In this document: positions 16,398 through 25,645 of the stretch, piece after piece | How positions within the stretch are numbered: the stretch's first letter is position 1 | Layout: each line of letters starts with the position of its first letter | NCBI RefSeq assembly: GCF_034347425.1 | Contig: NZ_CP133779.1 | Span: 2,852,001 to 2,916,000 of the forward strand | Reading direction: 5' to 3' | DNA length: 64,000 bases | From: Undibacterium sp. CCC3.4 | GTDB taxonomy: Bacteria > Pseudomonadota > Gammaproteobacteria > Burkholderiales > Burkholderiaceae_D | Made by a program: the position numbers and the translations under genes | Notes under the pieces: generated by a model | Told to the model about the DNA's origin: nothing | What the model saw: only the letters and a program-made list of their open reading frames with translations | Database searches by the model: none

Positions 16398-18224
16398 ATG
16401 ACTAAGCTTTATCTGTCTGCGCTGTGCTCGCTCACTCTGTGGTGTGCAGTCTCTGAAGTTGTTTTGGCGCAAGATCTTGCCAGCACCGAGAGTCCGCCGC
16501 CACTGACCGCGCCACCGCTACCGCAAACCACAGCTCACGGACGTTTTCATTTGCAGGCACCAGACTCGAGCTGGGCCGATTTACTGCGTGAACACATTCC
16601 TGAATTTTCCACCACGTCTGAAGCGCAAAACCAGACGCCCTCGCTGCTGCGCCGCTTACGTAGCGATATCAGCGGCATTTTGGCGACCGAAGGCTACTTT
16701 TCGCCGCAAATCACCATCGACACCAGCGCGCTACGAGTGGCCGGCAGCAGCGAATCAAACCTGACCGTCGAGGTCAAGGCCGGGCCGCGTACCGTGATCG
16801 AAAATGTCACCATCAATATTAACGGTCCGCTGCGCAGCGCCATCGATGCGGCCGAGGCAAAGGCGCTGGAGCGTCAGCATGGCTTGCTGATGGATTGGTC
16901 GCTGGCGGTCGGCGATCCCTTTCGCGAGGAAGACTGGAGCAGTTCAAAAAACCAGCTGACCGACAGTTTGCGTGCCGATGTCTATGCCGCCGCAAAAATA
17001 TCTTCCAGCGCCGCCAAGATCGATGCCGACCAGAATTCCGCCGCCCTCAGTCTTGAAGTCGACAGCGGCCCCGCGTTTACGCTCGGCTCTTTGCGCGTCA
17101 ATGGTTTACAGCGTTACCCGGCATCGCTGCTGGAACGCTTTCGACCGCCGCAACGCGGCGAAAGCTATTCTCGTTCGCGCTTGCTCGACTTCCAACGCGC
17201 GCTACAGAATTCAGCTTACTTTTCCACCGTCACAGTCGCGATTGATCCCGATCCCGAGCAAGCGGCGGAAGTGCCGATTGATGTCACGCTGCAAGAACGC
17301 AAACCGCGCGACCTCAGCTTTGGCCTCGGTTACAGCACCAATACCGGATTTCGCAGCGAAGTCGCTTACCGGGATAGAAATATCCTGCAACAAGCTTGGG
17401 ATTTACGCAGCGCCGTGCGGATAGAGCAAAGGCGCCAACTCGGTTATATCGATATCTATCTGCCGCCCGATGACAACCGCGTCGATTCCTTCGGCGTCAT
17501 CGTCGATCGCGAAAATGTTTCTGGGGTACAAACTACCCGCAATGCCTTGGGCGTGAAACGCACCACCACGCGTGGGCGTATCGAGCAAAGGCTGGGGATG
17601 AATCTGCTGCGTGAAAAAAGCACGGCGGAAGGCCAGCTCGAAGACAGCAGCAAAGCATTTGTACTCACTGCCGGCTGGACTTGGCGCGATGTCGACGACA
17701 CCTTTGCGCCGCGGCGCGGTGAAATTTATCAGTTCGATCTGGCCTTATCAGAAAAAGCCGTATTTTCCGACCAAAGCTTCTTGCGCACCTATGCCAAATA
17801 CCAGCGCTGGGTACCGGTAGGGAAAAGCGATAACCTGATTTTTCGCCTCGAGGCCGGCCAAGTATTTGCCAATAGTGAGCACGGTATTCCGCAAGACTAT
17901 TTATTCCGTACCGGTGGCAGCACCTCGGTGCGCGGCTATGCATATCAAAGCCTGGGCATCGTGCAAGGCGTCGCCGTCACAGGTGGGCGCGTGATGAGCG
18001 CCGCCAGTGCCGAATATGTGCATTGGCTCAACCAAAGCTGGGGTGTTGCCAGCTTTGTCGATGTTGGCGATGCCGCCGACAGTTGGCGCGCGCTCAGCCT
18101 GCGCCAAGCCATAGGGGTAGGGGGGCGCTACCGCACCCCGGCCGGCCCGATCGCACTCGATCTCGCCTACGGCCGCCAAACCGCCAAGCTGCGGCTTGAT
18201 TTTTCGATTGCGATTGCGTTTTAA
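16398..18224 (+). CDS. tamA: Translocation and assembly module outer membrane protein TamA
   Basis: A 608-residue Omp85-family protein. It has a signal peptide (cleavage near VVLAQD), POTRA-like repeats over about residues 60-300, and a C-terminal 16-strand barrel with the hallmark RTGGSTSVRGYAY and terminal aromatic motif ending SIAIAF. TamA in the outer membrane works with TamB to insert certain outer membrane proteins and to move phospholipids. It begins nine bases after tolR and ends one base before the tamB start, so the three are probably cotranscribed. Confidence 0.93.
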   Translation: MTKLYLSALCSLTLWCAVSEVVLAQDLASTESPPPLTAPPLPQTTAHGRFHLQAPDSSWADLLREHIPEFSTTSEAQNQTPSLLRRLRSDISGILATEGYFSPQITIDTSALRVAGSSESNLTVEVKAGPRTVIENVTININGPLRSAIDAAEAKALERQHGLLMDWSLAVGDPFREEDWSSSKNQLTDSLRADVYAAAKISSSAAKIDADQNSAALSLEVDSGPAFTLGSLRVNGLQRYPASLLERFRPPQRGESYSRSRLLDFQRALQNSAYFSTVTVAIDPDPEQAAEVPIDVTLQERKPRDLSFGLGYSTNTGFRSEVAYRDRNILQQAWDLRSAVRIEQRRQLGYIDIYLPPDDNRVDSFGVIVDRENVSGVQTTRNALGVKRTTTRGRIEQRLGMNLLREKSTAEGQLEDSSKAFVLTAGWTWRDVDDTFAPRRGEIYQFDLALSEKAVFSDQSFLRTYAKYQRWVPVGKSDNLIFRLEAGQVFANSEHGIPQDYLFRTGGSTSVRGYAYQSLGIVQGVAVTGGRVMSAASAEYVHWLNQSWGVASFVDVGDAADSWRALSLRQAIGVGGRYRTPAGPIALDLAYGRQTAKLRLDFSIAIAF

Positions 18225-18225
18225 T

Positions 18226-21200
18226 ATGACTTCATCTGCCGCTGTCAGCGTACCCAGCGCTCCTACTCCCCCCAACCCCGCTCCAAATCGCTCGCGGCGC
18301 TGGCGCACACTGCTGTTGATCTCGCTCACGCTGCTGCTGATGCTGGTCGGCAGTATGTGGTGGGCGCTGCACACCGCCAGTGGCACACGCAGTGTATTGG
18401 CGGCCGCCCAAGCCGCCAGTGGCGGCAAGTTACGCGTCAGCGGTGTCGCTGGCAGTCTCGATGAGGGCGTGCAAATTGACGAACTCTCCTTGCGTCTCGC
18501 GGCACTACATGTCGATATCAGTGGCTTGGCATTACGCTGGGATATGCCTGCTTTATGGCAACGTCGCCTGCATGTGCAGGAGCTGCATATCAGTTCGTTG
18601 CGCATTGCCAGTGCCCCCGACCCCAGTCCATCGGTGTTGCCACAGGACTTGAGTCTGCCGCTGACACTGGAATTCGATCAACTGGCCTTGGGGCGATTGC
18701 AACTGGCGCAATTGGTAGCGAACGGAAAATCCCAAGAAACCCTCAGCCTGAGCGCCCTGACGGGCCAGTTCAGCTATCGTGCCCAGCAATACCGTGGCCG
18801 TTTGGCTTTTACCAGCCCATGGGGCAGTGTGCGTCTGGACTCAGCGACGCTGGCCAGTCGCCGTCCGTTCGCTCTTAGTGCCAGCGGATTGTTGCAAGGA
18901 AAAATAGATACGCAACTGCCACCGGCAACGGTGCACGCCGACTTATCCGGCAACTTGAGCGCCTTGATAGTCGGACTGCAAGCCAGCATAGACGAAGGCC
19001 AACAGCAATTGCTGGCTGGCGATGCCAGACTGGTGTTGGCACCGTTTTCGCCGCAAATGCTGAGCAAGTTGCATCTCGATATACGCCACCTCAACCCGGC
19101 GCACTGGGCTGCTACTGCGCCACAGGCTGATCTACGTCTACGCGCCGATGTGCATCCCGATGATAAAGCTGGCGCGCCCAGCGACCGTCTGCGCGGCAAC
19201 GTGTACCTGGCCAATGCCAAACCGGGTTTGCTCAGCGACCACGCCTTGCCCCTCAAAGAACTCAGCAGTGATTTATTGCTGCAGGGGAAATCCTTAAACT
19301 TAAGCAATTTGCAAGCCTATTTCTATGGTGAAGGCCAACTGCAAGGCGCTGTCGATGTGGTACTTGAGCCAGGCTTACCGAAAGTGCAAGGACAATTACA
19401 ATTACAAGATATTAATCTGCAGCAAATTGATCAGGCGTTTCAACGCACCCGCATCGACGGCAGCATCAAGGCGCAGACGGTGGCTGGACAGCGCATTACC
19501 ATGCAAACCGAGCTGCGCGAAGCGCGCGCACACTTAACGATGCAAGGCGAGTACGTGCTCGCCTCGCAATTACTCAAACTCGACGCCTTGGAATTCCAAG
19601 CCGAGCAGGCGCGTGTCAGCGCCAGCGGTTCGCTCACACTCAGTGGCGAACAGCGCTTTCAATGGCAGGGCGTAGTGGCCAATTTTGATCCGGCACGTTG
19701 GTTGACGGTACCGGTCGGTCGTTTGCAAGCGAAGCTGGCAGGTAGCGGAAGCTTACTGCCACAATTGCGTGCGCAAGTAGACGTGCCTTTATTGCAGGGC
19801 AATTTTGCCGGCCAAAGCGTCGATGCCAGCGCCAGCCTGCTGTGGCAAACGAATCAATTACAAGTGCCCCAATTGGCCGTGCAATGGGGTAAAAACAGCG
19901 TACACGCGCAGGGTAATTGGGGTGTGCGCGGCAATAGCTTGAAACTCGAGGTCGATGCGCCCGAACTGAGCGCCTTACAAACCCTGCTAGAGAGCATGCA
20001 GATCCAACTCAGCGGCGCGCTCAAAGCCCAAATCGCGCTGCACTATGATGCTACGGCACCGGCCGCCGATATCACGCTGCAAGCCCACGACATCCATTTG
20101 CAAAGCCAAGAAAAAAGTCTGGCCTTGGCCGCCTTCGATGCCAATGTTCAACTCGCTCCCGGCCTTAACGGTGCCTTGAATGGTACAGTCAAAGCAGAAA
20201 AATTGCGCCTGAGCGGCTTGCCCGAACAGTTTCCCACCGAAGCGCTGGACACGCTGCAGCTTCACCTCGCCGGCACACGCAGCGCGCATACCTTGAGCCT
20301 TGATGCCGCCCTGCCAGAGAAGCAAAAATTCACGCTCAGCCTGGCCGGTGGCTGGTTCGCTGCGACTGCTGCCACTGTGCCGCATTGGAGCGGGCACTTG
20401 AACAGCTTAGACTTGAGCGTCACGCCCGGTTTGCATTTGGTGCAAGCGGCGAGCCTGGAAATTGCCGCGCAATCGCTGAAACTCGGCAAACTGCAATTGC
20501 GTAGTGACTTCGCGCAACTCTCGCTGGAACAATTCGATTGGACCCCGACCACGCTGGCCACGCGCGGCAGCATGAGCGAGGTACAGGTCTTACCGATCTG
20601 GAATCTGTTGCACCAACAAGACATGCTGACCGGAGATTTACGTCTACGCGCAGACTGGGATGTGGAATTGAAAGACAATGCGCGCGCCACCATCCATCTG
20701 CAACGCCAAAGCGGCGACCTGCGCATCAATGATGGCGACGGTGCCGGTACGCCAGTACCCTTGGGTATGACTTTGGCAAAATTGGAGTTAGGCAGCGGCG
20801 GGCTGGTGCTCGGTACCGATGCGCAGCGCATTAACTTGACCCTCCAGGCCGACGGCACGCGTTTGGGACAATGGCAGCTTAATGCCGAAACGCAATTGAG
20901 CCGGCAAAACGGCGCGTGGAGCATCGCTTCGCACAGCCCTATGAGCGGCAAACTGCATGCTGCTCTGCCAGATTTACAATGGGTAGGACCGACCCTGAAC
21001 CCAGGGCTGGCATTGAAGGGTAAACTCAATATCGATGCCAACTTAAGCGGCACCCTGGGACTACCGCATTATCAGGCGCAAATTGCCGGACGCGAGCTGG
21101 AGCTGGCGCTGGCTGCCGAGGGTTTGCTGCTGCCCAACGGCAGTCTCGACGCGCATCTCGAAGACCAGCACTTGACTTTAACGAATTTGCAGTTCTCCAA

Positions 21201-22335
21201 TACCATCAACTCCTTGCCTGATCACGAGCTGTTCCGTGATGTCGATTTGCTCGGCAAGCGCGGTGAATTCAAAGCCAGCGGCGAAATCGACATCGGTGCT
21301 GAAACCGGGTCCATTCGTGCGCAGTGGCAGAATTTTCCTTTATTGCAGCGCAAAGACCGTTGGTTGGTGGTCAGCGGCGAAAGCAGCATCGTCGAGACCA
21401 ATGAATTATGGGTTTTGAGCGGCAAAGTGACGGCTGACGGGGCGTATTTCAAATTACCGAAATTACCGCCGCCGAGCTTATCGAGCGATGTCGTGGTCAC
21501 GCGTCGCGCCGATCAACTGGCACGCAAAAACAGCGCAGCGGCGGCCGCCAAGAAAACTTTAAAGACGCGTCTCGATGTCAGCTTCGACATGGGCCGGCGC
21601 TTTGTCTTCGTCGGCCGTGGCATCGATACCGGCTTGGCTGGCAGCCTGCGTTTGCGCTCGATCGACGGCAGCCCCTTGCAGGCGATCGGTTCGATACGCA
21701 CCGTCAAAGGTGTCTATGAAGGCTATGGCCAGCAATTGGCAATCGAGCGTGGCATCTTGAATTTCCAAGGTGCGCCGACCAATCCGGGCTTGAATATACG
21801 TGCGCTGCGTCAGGGTGTGGCAGTTGAAGCCGGGGTTGAGGTGGTCGGCACGGTCGCCGCACCGAAGGTGCATCTGGTCTCGGAACCGGAAGTACCGGAT
21901 ACGGAAAAATTATCGTGGCTGGTGCTAGGACGCGGCTCCGACCAACTCGCCGGTGGCGACGCCTCTTTGCTGATGTCGGCCGCCAGCGCGATTTTCGGCG
22001 GCGATGGCAGCCGCAATGTTCCGCGCGACATCGTGCAGAGTCTCGGTTTCGATGAGTTCTCGATAGGTGCCGCCGGCAGCGGCGCGTCGTCGCGCGTGCC
22101 GGGACAAACCGTGGCCGGTGCCACCAACAGTAACAGCACCAGCGGTAGCAGCGATCAAGTCGTCAGCGTTGGCAAACGCCTGATGCCCGGCTTGGTGCTG
22201 TCGGTCGAGCGCGGTCTCGGCGACGCCACCGGCGCCTTGAAATTGAGCTGGCAACTGACCCGGCGCATCACCATCGTTGGTCGCGCCGGCAGTGAATCGG
22301 CGGTCGATGTGAATTATACGTTTTCGTTTAATTGA
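18226..22335 (+). CDS. tamB: Translocation and assembly module inner membrane protein TamB
   Basis: A 1369-residue AsmA-like/TamB protein. After a proline-rich N-terminus there is one membrane anchor (LLLISLTLLLMLVGSMWWAL), then about 1,000 residues of repeating beta-strand that form a periplasm-spanning groove, and the C-terminal TamB (DUF490) domain from about residue 1060, ending in VDVNYTFSFN, an outer-membrane-type terminal motif. ATG 18226 overlaps nothing and lies one base after the tamA stop. A 525-base piece of its 3' part (21415-21939) is repeated at 26341-26865 with about six differences. Confidence 0.94.
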   Translation: MTSSAAVSVPSAPTPPNPAPNRSRRWRTLLLISLTLLLMLVGSMWWALHTASGTRSVLAAAQAASGGKLRVSGVAGSLDEGVQIDELSLRLAALHVDISGLALRWDMPALWQRRLHVQELHISSLRIASAPDPSPSVLPQDLSLPLTLEFDQLALGRLQLAQLVANGKSQETLSLSALTGQFSYRAQQYRGRLAFTSPWGSVRLDSATLASRRPFALSASGLLQGKIDTQLPPATVHADLSGNLSALIVGLQASIDEGQQQLLAGDARLVLAPFSPQMLSKLHLDIRHLNPAHWAATAPQADLRLRADVHPDDKAGAPSDRLRGNVYLANAKPGLLSDHALPLKELSSDLLLQGKSLNLSNLQAYFYGEGQLQGAVDVVLEPGLPKVQGQLQLQDINLQQIDQAFQRTRIDGSIKAQTVAGQRITMQTELREARAHLTMQGEYVLASQLLKLDALEFQAEQARVSASGSLTLSGEQRFQWQGVVANFDPARWLTVPVGRLQAKLAGSGSLLPQLRAQVDVPLLQGNFAGQSVDASASLLWQTNQLQVPQLAVQWGKNSVHAQGNWGVRGNSLKLEVDAPELSALQTLLESMQIQLSGALKAQIALHYDATAPAADITLQAHDIHLQSQEKSLALAAFDANVQLAPGLNGALNGTVKAEKLRLSGLPEQFPTEALDTLQLHLAGTRSAHTLSLDAALPEKQKFTLSLAGGWFAATAATVPHWSGHLNSLDLSVTPGLHLVQAASLEIAAQSLKLGKLQLRSDFAQLSLEQFDWTPTTLATRGSMSEVQVLPIWNLLHQQDMLTGDLRLRADWDVELKDNARATIHLQRQSGDLRINDGDGAGTPVPLGMTLAKLELGSGGLVLGTDAQRINLTLQADGTRLGQWQLNAETQLSRQNGAWSIASHSPMSGKLHAALPDLQWVGPTLNPGLALKGKLNIDANLSGTLGLPHYQAQIAGRELELALAAEGLLLPNGSLDAHLEDQHLTLTNLQFSNTINSLPDHELFRDVDLLGKRGEFKASGEIDIGAETGSIRAQWQNFPLLQRKDRWLVVSGESSIVETNELWVLSGKVTADGAYFKLPKLPPPSLSSDVVVTRRADQLARKNSAAAAAKKTLKTRLDVSFDMGRRFVFVGRGIDTGLAGSLRLRSIDGSPLQAIGSIRTVKGVYEGYGQQLAIERGILNFQGAPTNPGLNIRALRQGVAVEAGVEVVGTVAAPKVHLVSEPEVPDTEKLSWLVLGRGSDQLAGGDASLLMSAASAIFGGDGSRNVPRDIVQSLGFDEFSIGAAGSGASSRVPGQTVAGATNSNSTSGSSDQVVSVGKRLMPGLVLSVERGLGDATGALKLSWQLTRRITIVGRAGSESAVDVNYTFSFN

Positions 22336-22449
22336 GGGTGTGGGTTCGAGGGGGGGGCTGTTGCATTGTGTGGGAAGGAATTCAAGCCGGTTCCACCGAG
22401 ATTCAGTCCATGCTTGCCTGCGCGTAACTGATAGTAAACAGAGACAATT

Positions 22450-23250
22450 TTATGTCAGCACCCTCGACCCGATAAGCCGATGGAAGAATAGCTTGGGCAT
22501 TTTTTTATGTAAACCTGCACCAACCAAAAGGTTTTTAAATTGGGATGCGCTGCAATTGGAGATGTGTAATTTTTCACATATGCGATTTCTACATTTGTAA
22601 ATGGTATCGGCCGTTCTGATACTTGATTTTGGCCTGTGTTTATCCATAAAACAGGCAATTTGCTTGAAATTCCAATTCATTATTAACAAAAAACATATTT
22701 CACGTTCGTATTCTGTCAATTTTACATTGCCGACCTGGAAGGTATCATCTGCATTTTCAATGCAGAACCCCCTTTCGAATTCGATAGCGTAATTCGGTAT
22801 GAGTGAATAAATAATCTTTATATCTATTTCATAGGCATCGTACATCAATCCCAAAATTGATTCGGATGGATGATGCTTGATCATGTGTTTATTAAATACC
22901 AGTGCCTTTATGCCGTCGACGTGTTCAAAAATGTCCAATGTTCTTATTTTGTGGTTCATATTGGCGTAATGAAGGAGACGTCGGTCACTCTTGACATAGC
23001 TGTCGGCAAATCGTGCGGTAGCTTCGCATGGCATATCGTGATCCATCCTGTTTTTCACGTCCGCACCGTTGGCGAGACCAACGAGATTGGCGTAGGAATC
23101 GCTGGAAATGAAATGCTTGGAATCCACATCTTTTATGCCGACGATCATATCTGATTGATTGGAAATGAATTGTATGGATTCCTTTAATTTCTCTATGTAG
23201 TCAGTTTGCTCAACCGTAAAATTTTTTTGCGAAACCAAGCGGTACATCAT
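22450..23250 (-). CDS. PAS/LuxR-like transcriptional regulator
   Basis: A 266-residue protein with a PAS-like N-terminal sensor region (MIVGIKDVDSKHFISSDSYA, then LVGLANGAD) and a C-terminal LuxR-type helix-turn-helix (LTEYEREICFLLIMNWNFKQ, then IRTADTIYKCRNRICEKLHI). Members of this type sense a small molecule or redox state and bind promoters as dimers. ATG 23250 is preceded by TGAGGA at eight bases. The gene is visibly more AT-rich than the flanking tamB and pepA regions, which suggests acquisition. It sits beside the ruins of a peptide exporter on the same strand, so it may once have regulated that system. Confidence 0.75.
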   Translation of the reverse strand: MMYRLVSQKNFTVEQTDYIEKLKESIQFISNQSDMIVGIKDVDSKHFISSDSYANLVGLANGADVKNRMDHDMPCEATARFADSYVKSDRRLLHYANMNHKIRTLDIFEHVDGIKALVFNKHMIKHHPSESILGLMYDAYEIDIKIIYSLIPNYAIEFERGFCIENADDTFQVGNVKLTEYEREICFLLIMNWNFKQIACFMDKHRPKSSIRTADTIYKCRNRICEKLHISNCSASQFKNLLVGAGLHKKMPKLFFHRLIGSRVLT

Positions 23251-23349
23251 AAAAAAGTCCTCATTGAGTTTTCCAATCGGCGATGCAGTCGCGACGATGG
23301 TGGATAAAAATTATTTATTTCGCAATGATTGCCTGTTTATTATTTTGTT

Positions 23350-23956
23350 CTACTGTAAGCAGGGTTTTTGCAGAACGTCTTTTGTAATGCATCCGTGCTG
23401 CAAAATGATGACTCTTTGCGCCATGGCGATGGTATCCGGACGATGCGCGACGATAATGCGTGTCAGCGGGATTTTTTGAATGGCTGCGTACACTGCTCGC
23501 TCATTCGGTACATCCAATTGACTCGTCGCCTCATCAAGTACCAGTCATTTCGGTTTGTTATACAATGCGCGTGCCAACAAAATACCTTGCCTCTGGCCGC
23601 CAGACAAGGCGCTGCCAAGATCGCCGATCAAGGTGTTGAATGCCCATCGGCATAGCGGTAATTTCGTCGTGAACGGCAGCCAGCAGCGCACCAGCTTGGG
23701 TTTGCTGTTGACTTGGTGATGGAACGAAAAAACTGATATTGTCCGCGATCGAACCTGCGAACAAGCTGTCGTCTGGCATCACTGTGCCAAGTAGTCGCCG
23801 GTAATTGGAGAGACCAAGCTTGGTCAGCTTGATACCACCGACCAAGATTTCCCCTTCCGTCGGCTCCAACAGACCGAACAACAGCTTCAACAAGGTCGTC
23901 TTGCCACTTCCTGATGGTCCACCGACGGCAACGTACTGGCCCGCTGGGATAAGACT
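23350..23956 (-). pseudogene. ABC exporter ATPase domain remnant (bacteriocin-exporter type)
   Basis: Only the ATPase domain of an ABC exporter remains. In order: Walker A ([16 protein letters not shown]), the stretch [20 protein letters not shown] typical of peptide exporters of the RaxB/CvaB type, signature [15 protein letters not shown], Walker B/D-loop VLDEATSQLD, H-loop IIVAHRPDTI, ending KPCLQ and TAG. A frameshift lies between MPMGIQ and the signature motif, and an in-frame TGA replaces the Trp expected in PKWLVLDE. The membrane and any peptidase domains are missing: the sequence joins directly to an HlyD remnant at about 23956. It cannot make a working transporter. Confidence 0.85.
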
Positions 23957-24412
23957 GCTTCAATTCCGTATCGAAGCTATCGCGTTAGCGTCGCAGCAAG
24001 TCTGAAATAGCTTGTTGTGCGCCGCTGTTGTCAACACGGATACGCTCACTGGACAGCACGAACATGACTTCGCCGGCACGTATGGCTTGGCCCTCCTGCA
24101 CATGTCGCTCAATGATCATGCCGGATTGACTTGGCACGACCCGGATCACCCCCGTAGTCGGTAGCAGTACGCCTTGGGATTGCGCCTTACGACTGGTGCT
24201 GAATAAAAAAGAAAGGCAATGATTGCAATAGCGATGCAAACAAAGAAGCCATTCAGCACGACCTGGCTCAGCGGCTGTGTCAAGAGCACGGTGCCATATT
24301 GTCGTGTGCTTAAGTGTGCAATGGTTTGATGGAGAAACAGCGCTTGCTGCTTGTCAAAATCCGACTTGAGCGCTGCTCTGCTTTCTATCCCGGCACTGGC
24401 GTTGTCCATCAC
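23957..24412 (-). pseudogene. HlyD-family membrane fusion protein remnant, N-terminal part
   Basis: The start (MMDNASAGIESRAALKSDF) overlaps the stop of the upstream DUF6624 gene by four bases. A membrane anchor follows (VVLNGFFVCIAIAIIAFLF), then a one-base loss in a T-run near 24207 shifts the frame; the other frame continues SQGVLLPTTGVIRVVPSQSG, the usual HlyD barrel and biotinyl-lipoyl region, up to SDLLRR, a TAA that probably replaces CAA, then [10 protein letters not shown]. There the gene breaks and joins an ATPase remnant. The intact partner would bridge an ABC exporter to the outer membrane. Confidence 0.82.
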
Positions 24413-25233
24413 TGTACCGCCGATGGTTCGGTCATTTTTAGAATACGTGTGCCAGATAACTTCAAATACTCGGCTAAGGGAATGAGTCCAAGTGCAGCGC
24501 GTCGCCGGTCAACCTGTGCATGATCGTCGACAGGCATGAGCGTGCCGTCTGAGCTGATTTGGGTTCCGTAAAGCTGAGCGAGACCCAGACCGATGCGCAC
24601 GCGGTCTTCCAACATGGCTAACTCACTTGCCAAGGCATCGTTCTTGTCGACCGCATCGCGTAGCAGAGGTAAATACTTTTGTTGATCTTCAAGATTGGCA
24701 TGTTGCAAGACCAAAAAAGCATTCTGACTTGCTTGGATGCCGACCAAGCGCGCACCCGGCCAGCCGTACTGCTCGATAATTTCGGCCAGTCGCCCCATAT
24801 TGCTCGCATCGATCGTTGCCTGTAGGCGTGCCGCAGCCGCATCGATAAATGGCTTGTTGCGGTAGCGTTGGTCGGATCGACCCATGCGTTCGAGATCCAT
24901 GATGGTTTGCAATTTTTTTGAATCAAGAGTTTCTTTTGTCAATGTCAATTCATTGCCAATGAAATCGAAGTTGACCGCACCATCGACGGTCGACATCAAG
25001 GTGATCTGCACATTCCCCTTGGCGCGTAAAATGCCATTTTCGTCGTCGTTCTCAATTTGATTGGCGTGAATTCGATAGTCAGCCTGCATCCCTACAGGCA
25101 GTTGTATTCTGGCTACTTCGTTTCCGCCTGCGTGGACTGCAATAATACTGCGGGACAGCGGTTGTTGTTGAGCACAAGCCTGCTTGATCAATATAAAAAA
25201 AAGTATGCTGAAGAAGATGATATCTTTTTTCAT
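24409..25233 (-). CDS. Secreted OstA-like/DUF6624 protein
   Basis: An intact 274-residue protein. It begins with a signal peptide (MKKDIIFFSILFFILIKQ, cleavage near ACAQ), then a short segment resembling the LptA/OstA repeat (ADYRIHANQIENDD, ILRAKGNVQITL), then a DUF6624 domain (IIEQYGWPGARLVG, ASQNAFLVLQHA, DRVRIGLGLAQLYGTQI). DUF6624 has no established function. Its stop overlaps the start of an HlyD-type gene by four bases, so it belonged to a peptide-export operon. A second, broken paralogue lies at 26866-27314. The likely location is the periplasm or cell surface. An IscB-type element sits just ahead of its start codon and may have cut off its promoter. Confidence 0.75.
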   Translation of the reverse strand: MKKDIIFFSILFFILIKQACAQQQPLSRSIIAVHAGGNEVARIQLPVGMQADYRIHANQIENDDENGILRAKGNVQITLMSTVDGAVNFDFIGNELTLTKETLDSKKLQTIMDLERMGRSDQRYRNKPFIDAAAARLQATIDASNMGRLAEIIEQYGWPGARLVGIQASQNAFLVLQHANLEDQQKYLPLLRDAVDKNDALASELAMLEDRVRIGLGLAQLYGTQISSDGTLMPVDDHAQVDRRRAALGLIPLAEYLKLSGTRILKMTEPSAVQ

Positions 25234-25250
25234 CAGATTTGCGCGTGAAA

Positions 25251-25270
25251 CCTCGGCCTTCAGGCCGAGG
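25251..25270. repeat. Hairpin at the end of the IscB element
   Basis: CCTCGGCC and GGCCGAGG form a perfect 8-bp stem around TTCA. It lies at the 3' end of the iscB remnant, includes its stop codon, and resembles the subterminal hairpins that mark the ends of IS200/IS605-type elements. Confidence 0.6.
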
Positions 25271-25645
25271 AGGCAGAGCGCGGAACGCGCAGCGTTCCTT
25301 GCTTTGGTGGCGTGCCTGTCACGTCCATGTTTGCCACCAGTGAATAACTATACCCATCTGCACGCTGAATGATCTTGCAGTGCTTATGCGATATGCCTTG
25401 TACGACAGATTCTTGCGTTTGTATGTTGAAACTGCCACTTGCGCGAACTGCTACGCGGCCTATGTACTGGCCGGTTTTCTTTCCCGTCGGAAGGCACTGT
25501 CAGTAACAGTACGGTCAAGCAAGCGTATAGCAAACGGGAACAGGCGATGCACGCGTGCCCGGCCTGCTGCGAGCAGCTTGCGCGCCCGTTTCTCGCTGCA
25601 TGGCATCAGCGGTTCTTGTGTTCTGCTTAGTACAAATACAGCCAT
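25260..25645 (-). pseudogene. iscB: IscB-type RNA-guided nuclease with deleted catalytic core
   Basis: ATG 25645 has GGAG eight bases upstream. The first 55 residues are a good PLMP/RRXRR N-terminus: MAVFVLSRTQEPLMPCSEKR, then ARKLLAAGRARVHRLFPFAI and LLDRTVTDSA. The frame then stops after about 65 codons. In another frame the C-terminal part of the family follows at once: PTGKKTGQYIGRVAVRASGS, FNIQTQESVVQGISHKHCK, IIQRADGYSYSLV. The RuvC, bridge helix and HNH regions, normally some 300 residues, are absent, so it cannot cut DNA. Intact relatives are IS605-associated nucleases guided by omega-RNA. The deletion plus frameshift makes this a remnant. Confidence 0.85.

Noticed and set aside
22336..22449. 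Gap after tamB examined for an RNA gene or terminator
   Set aside because: A G-run is present but no stable hairpin with a T-run and no RNA signature was found.
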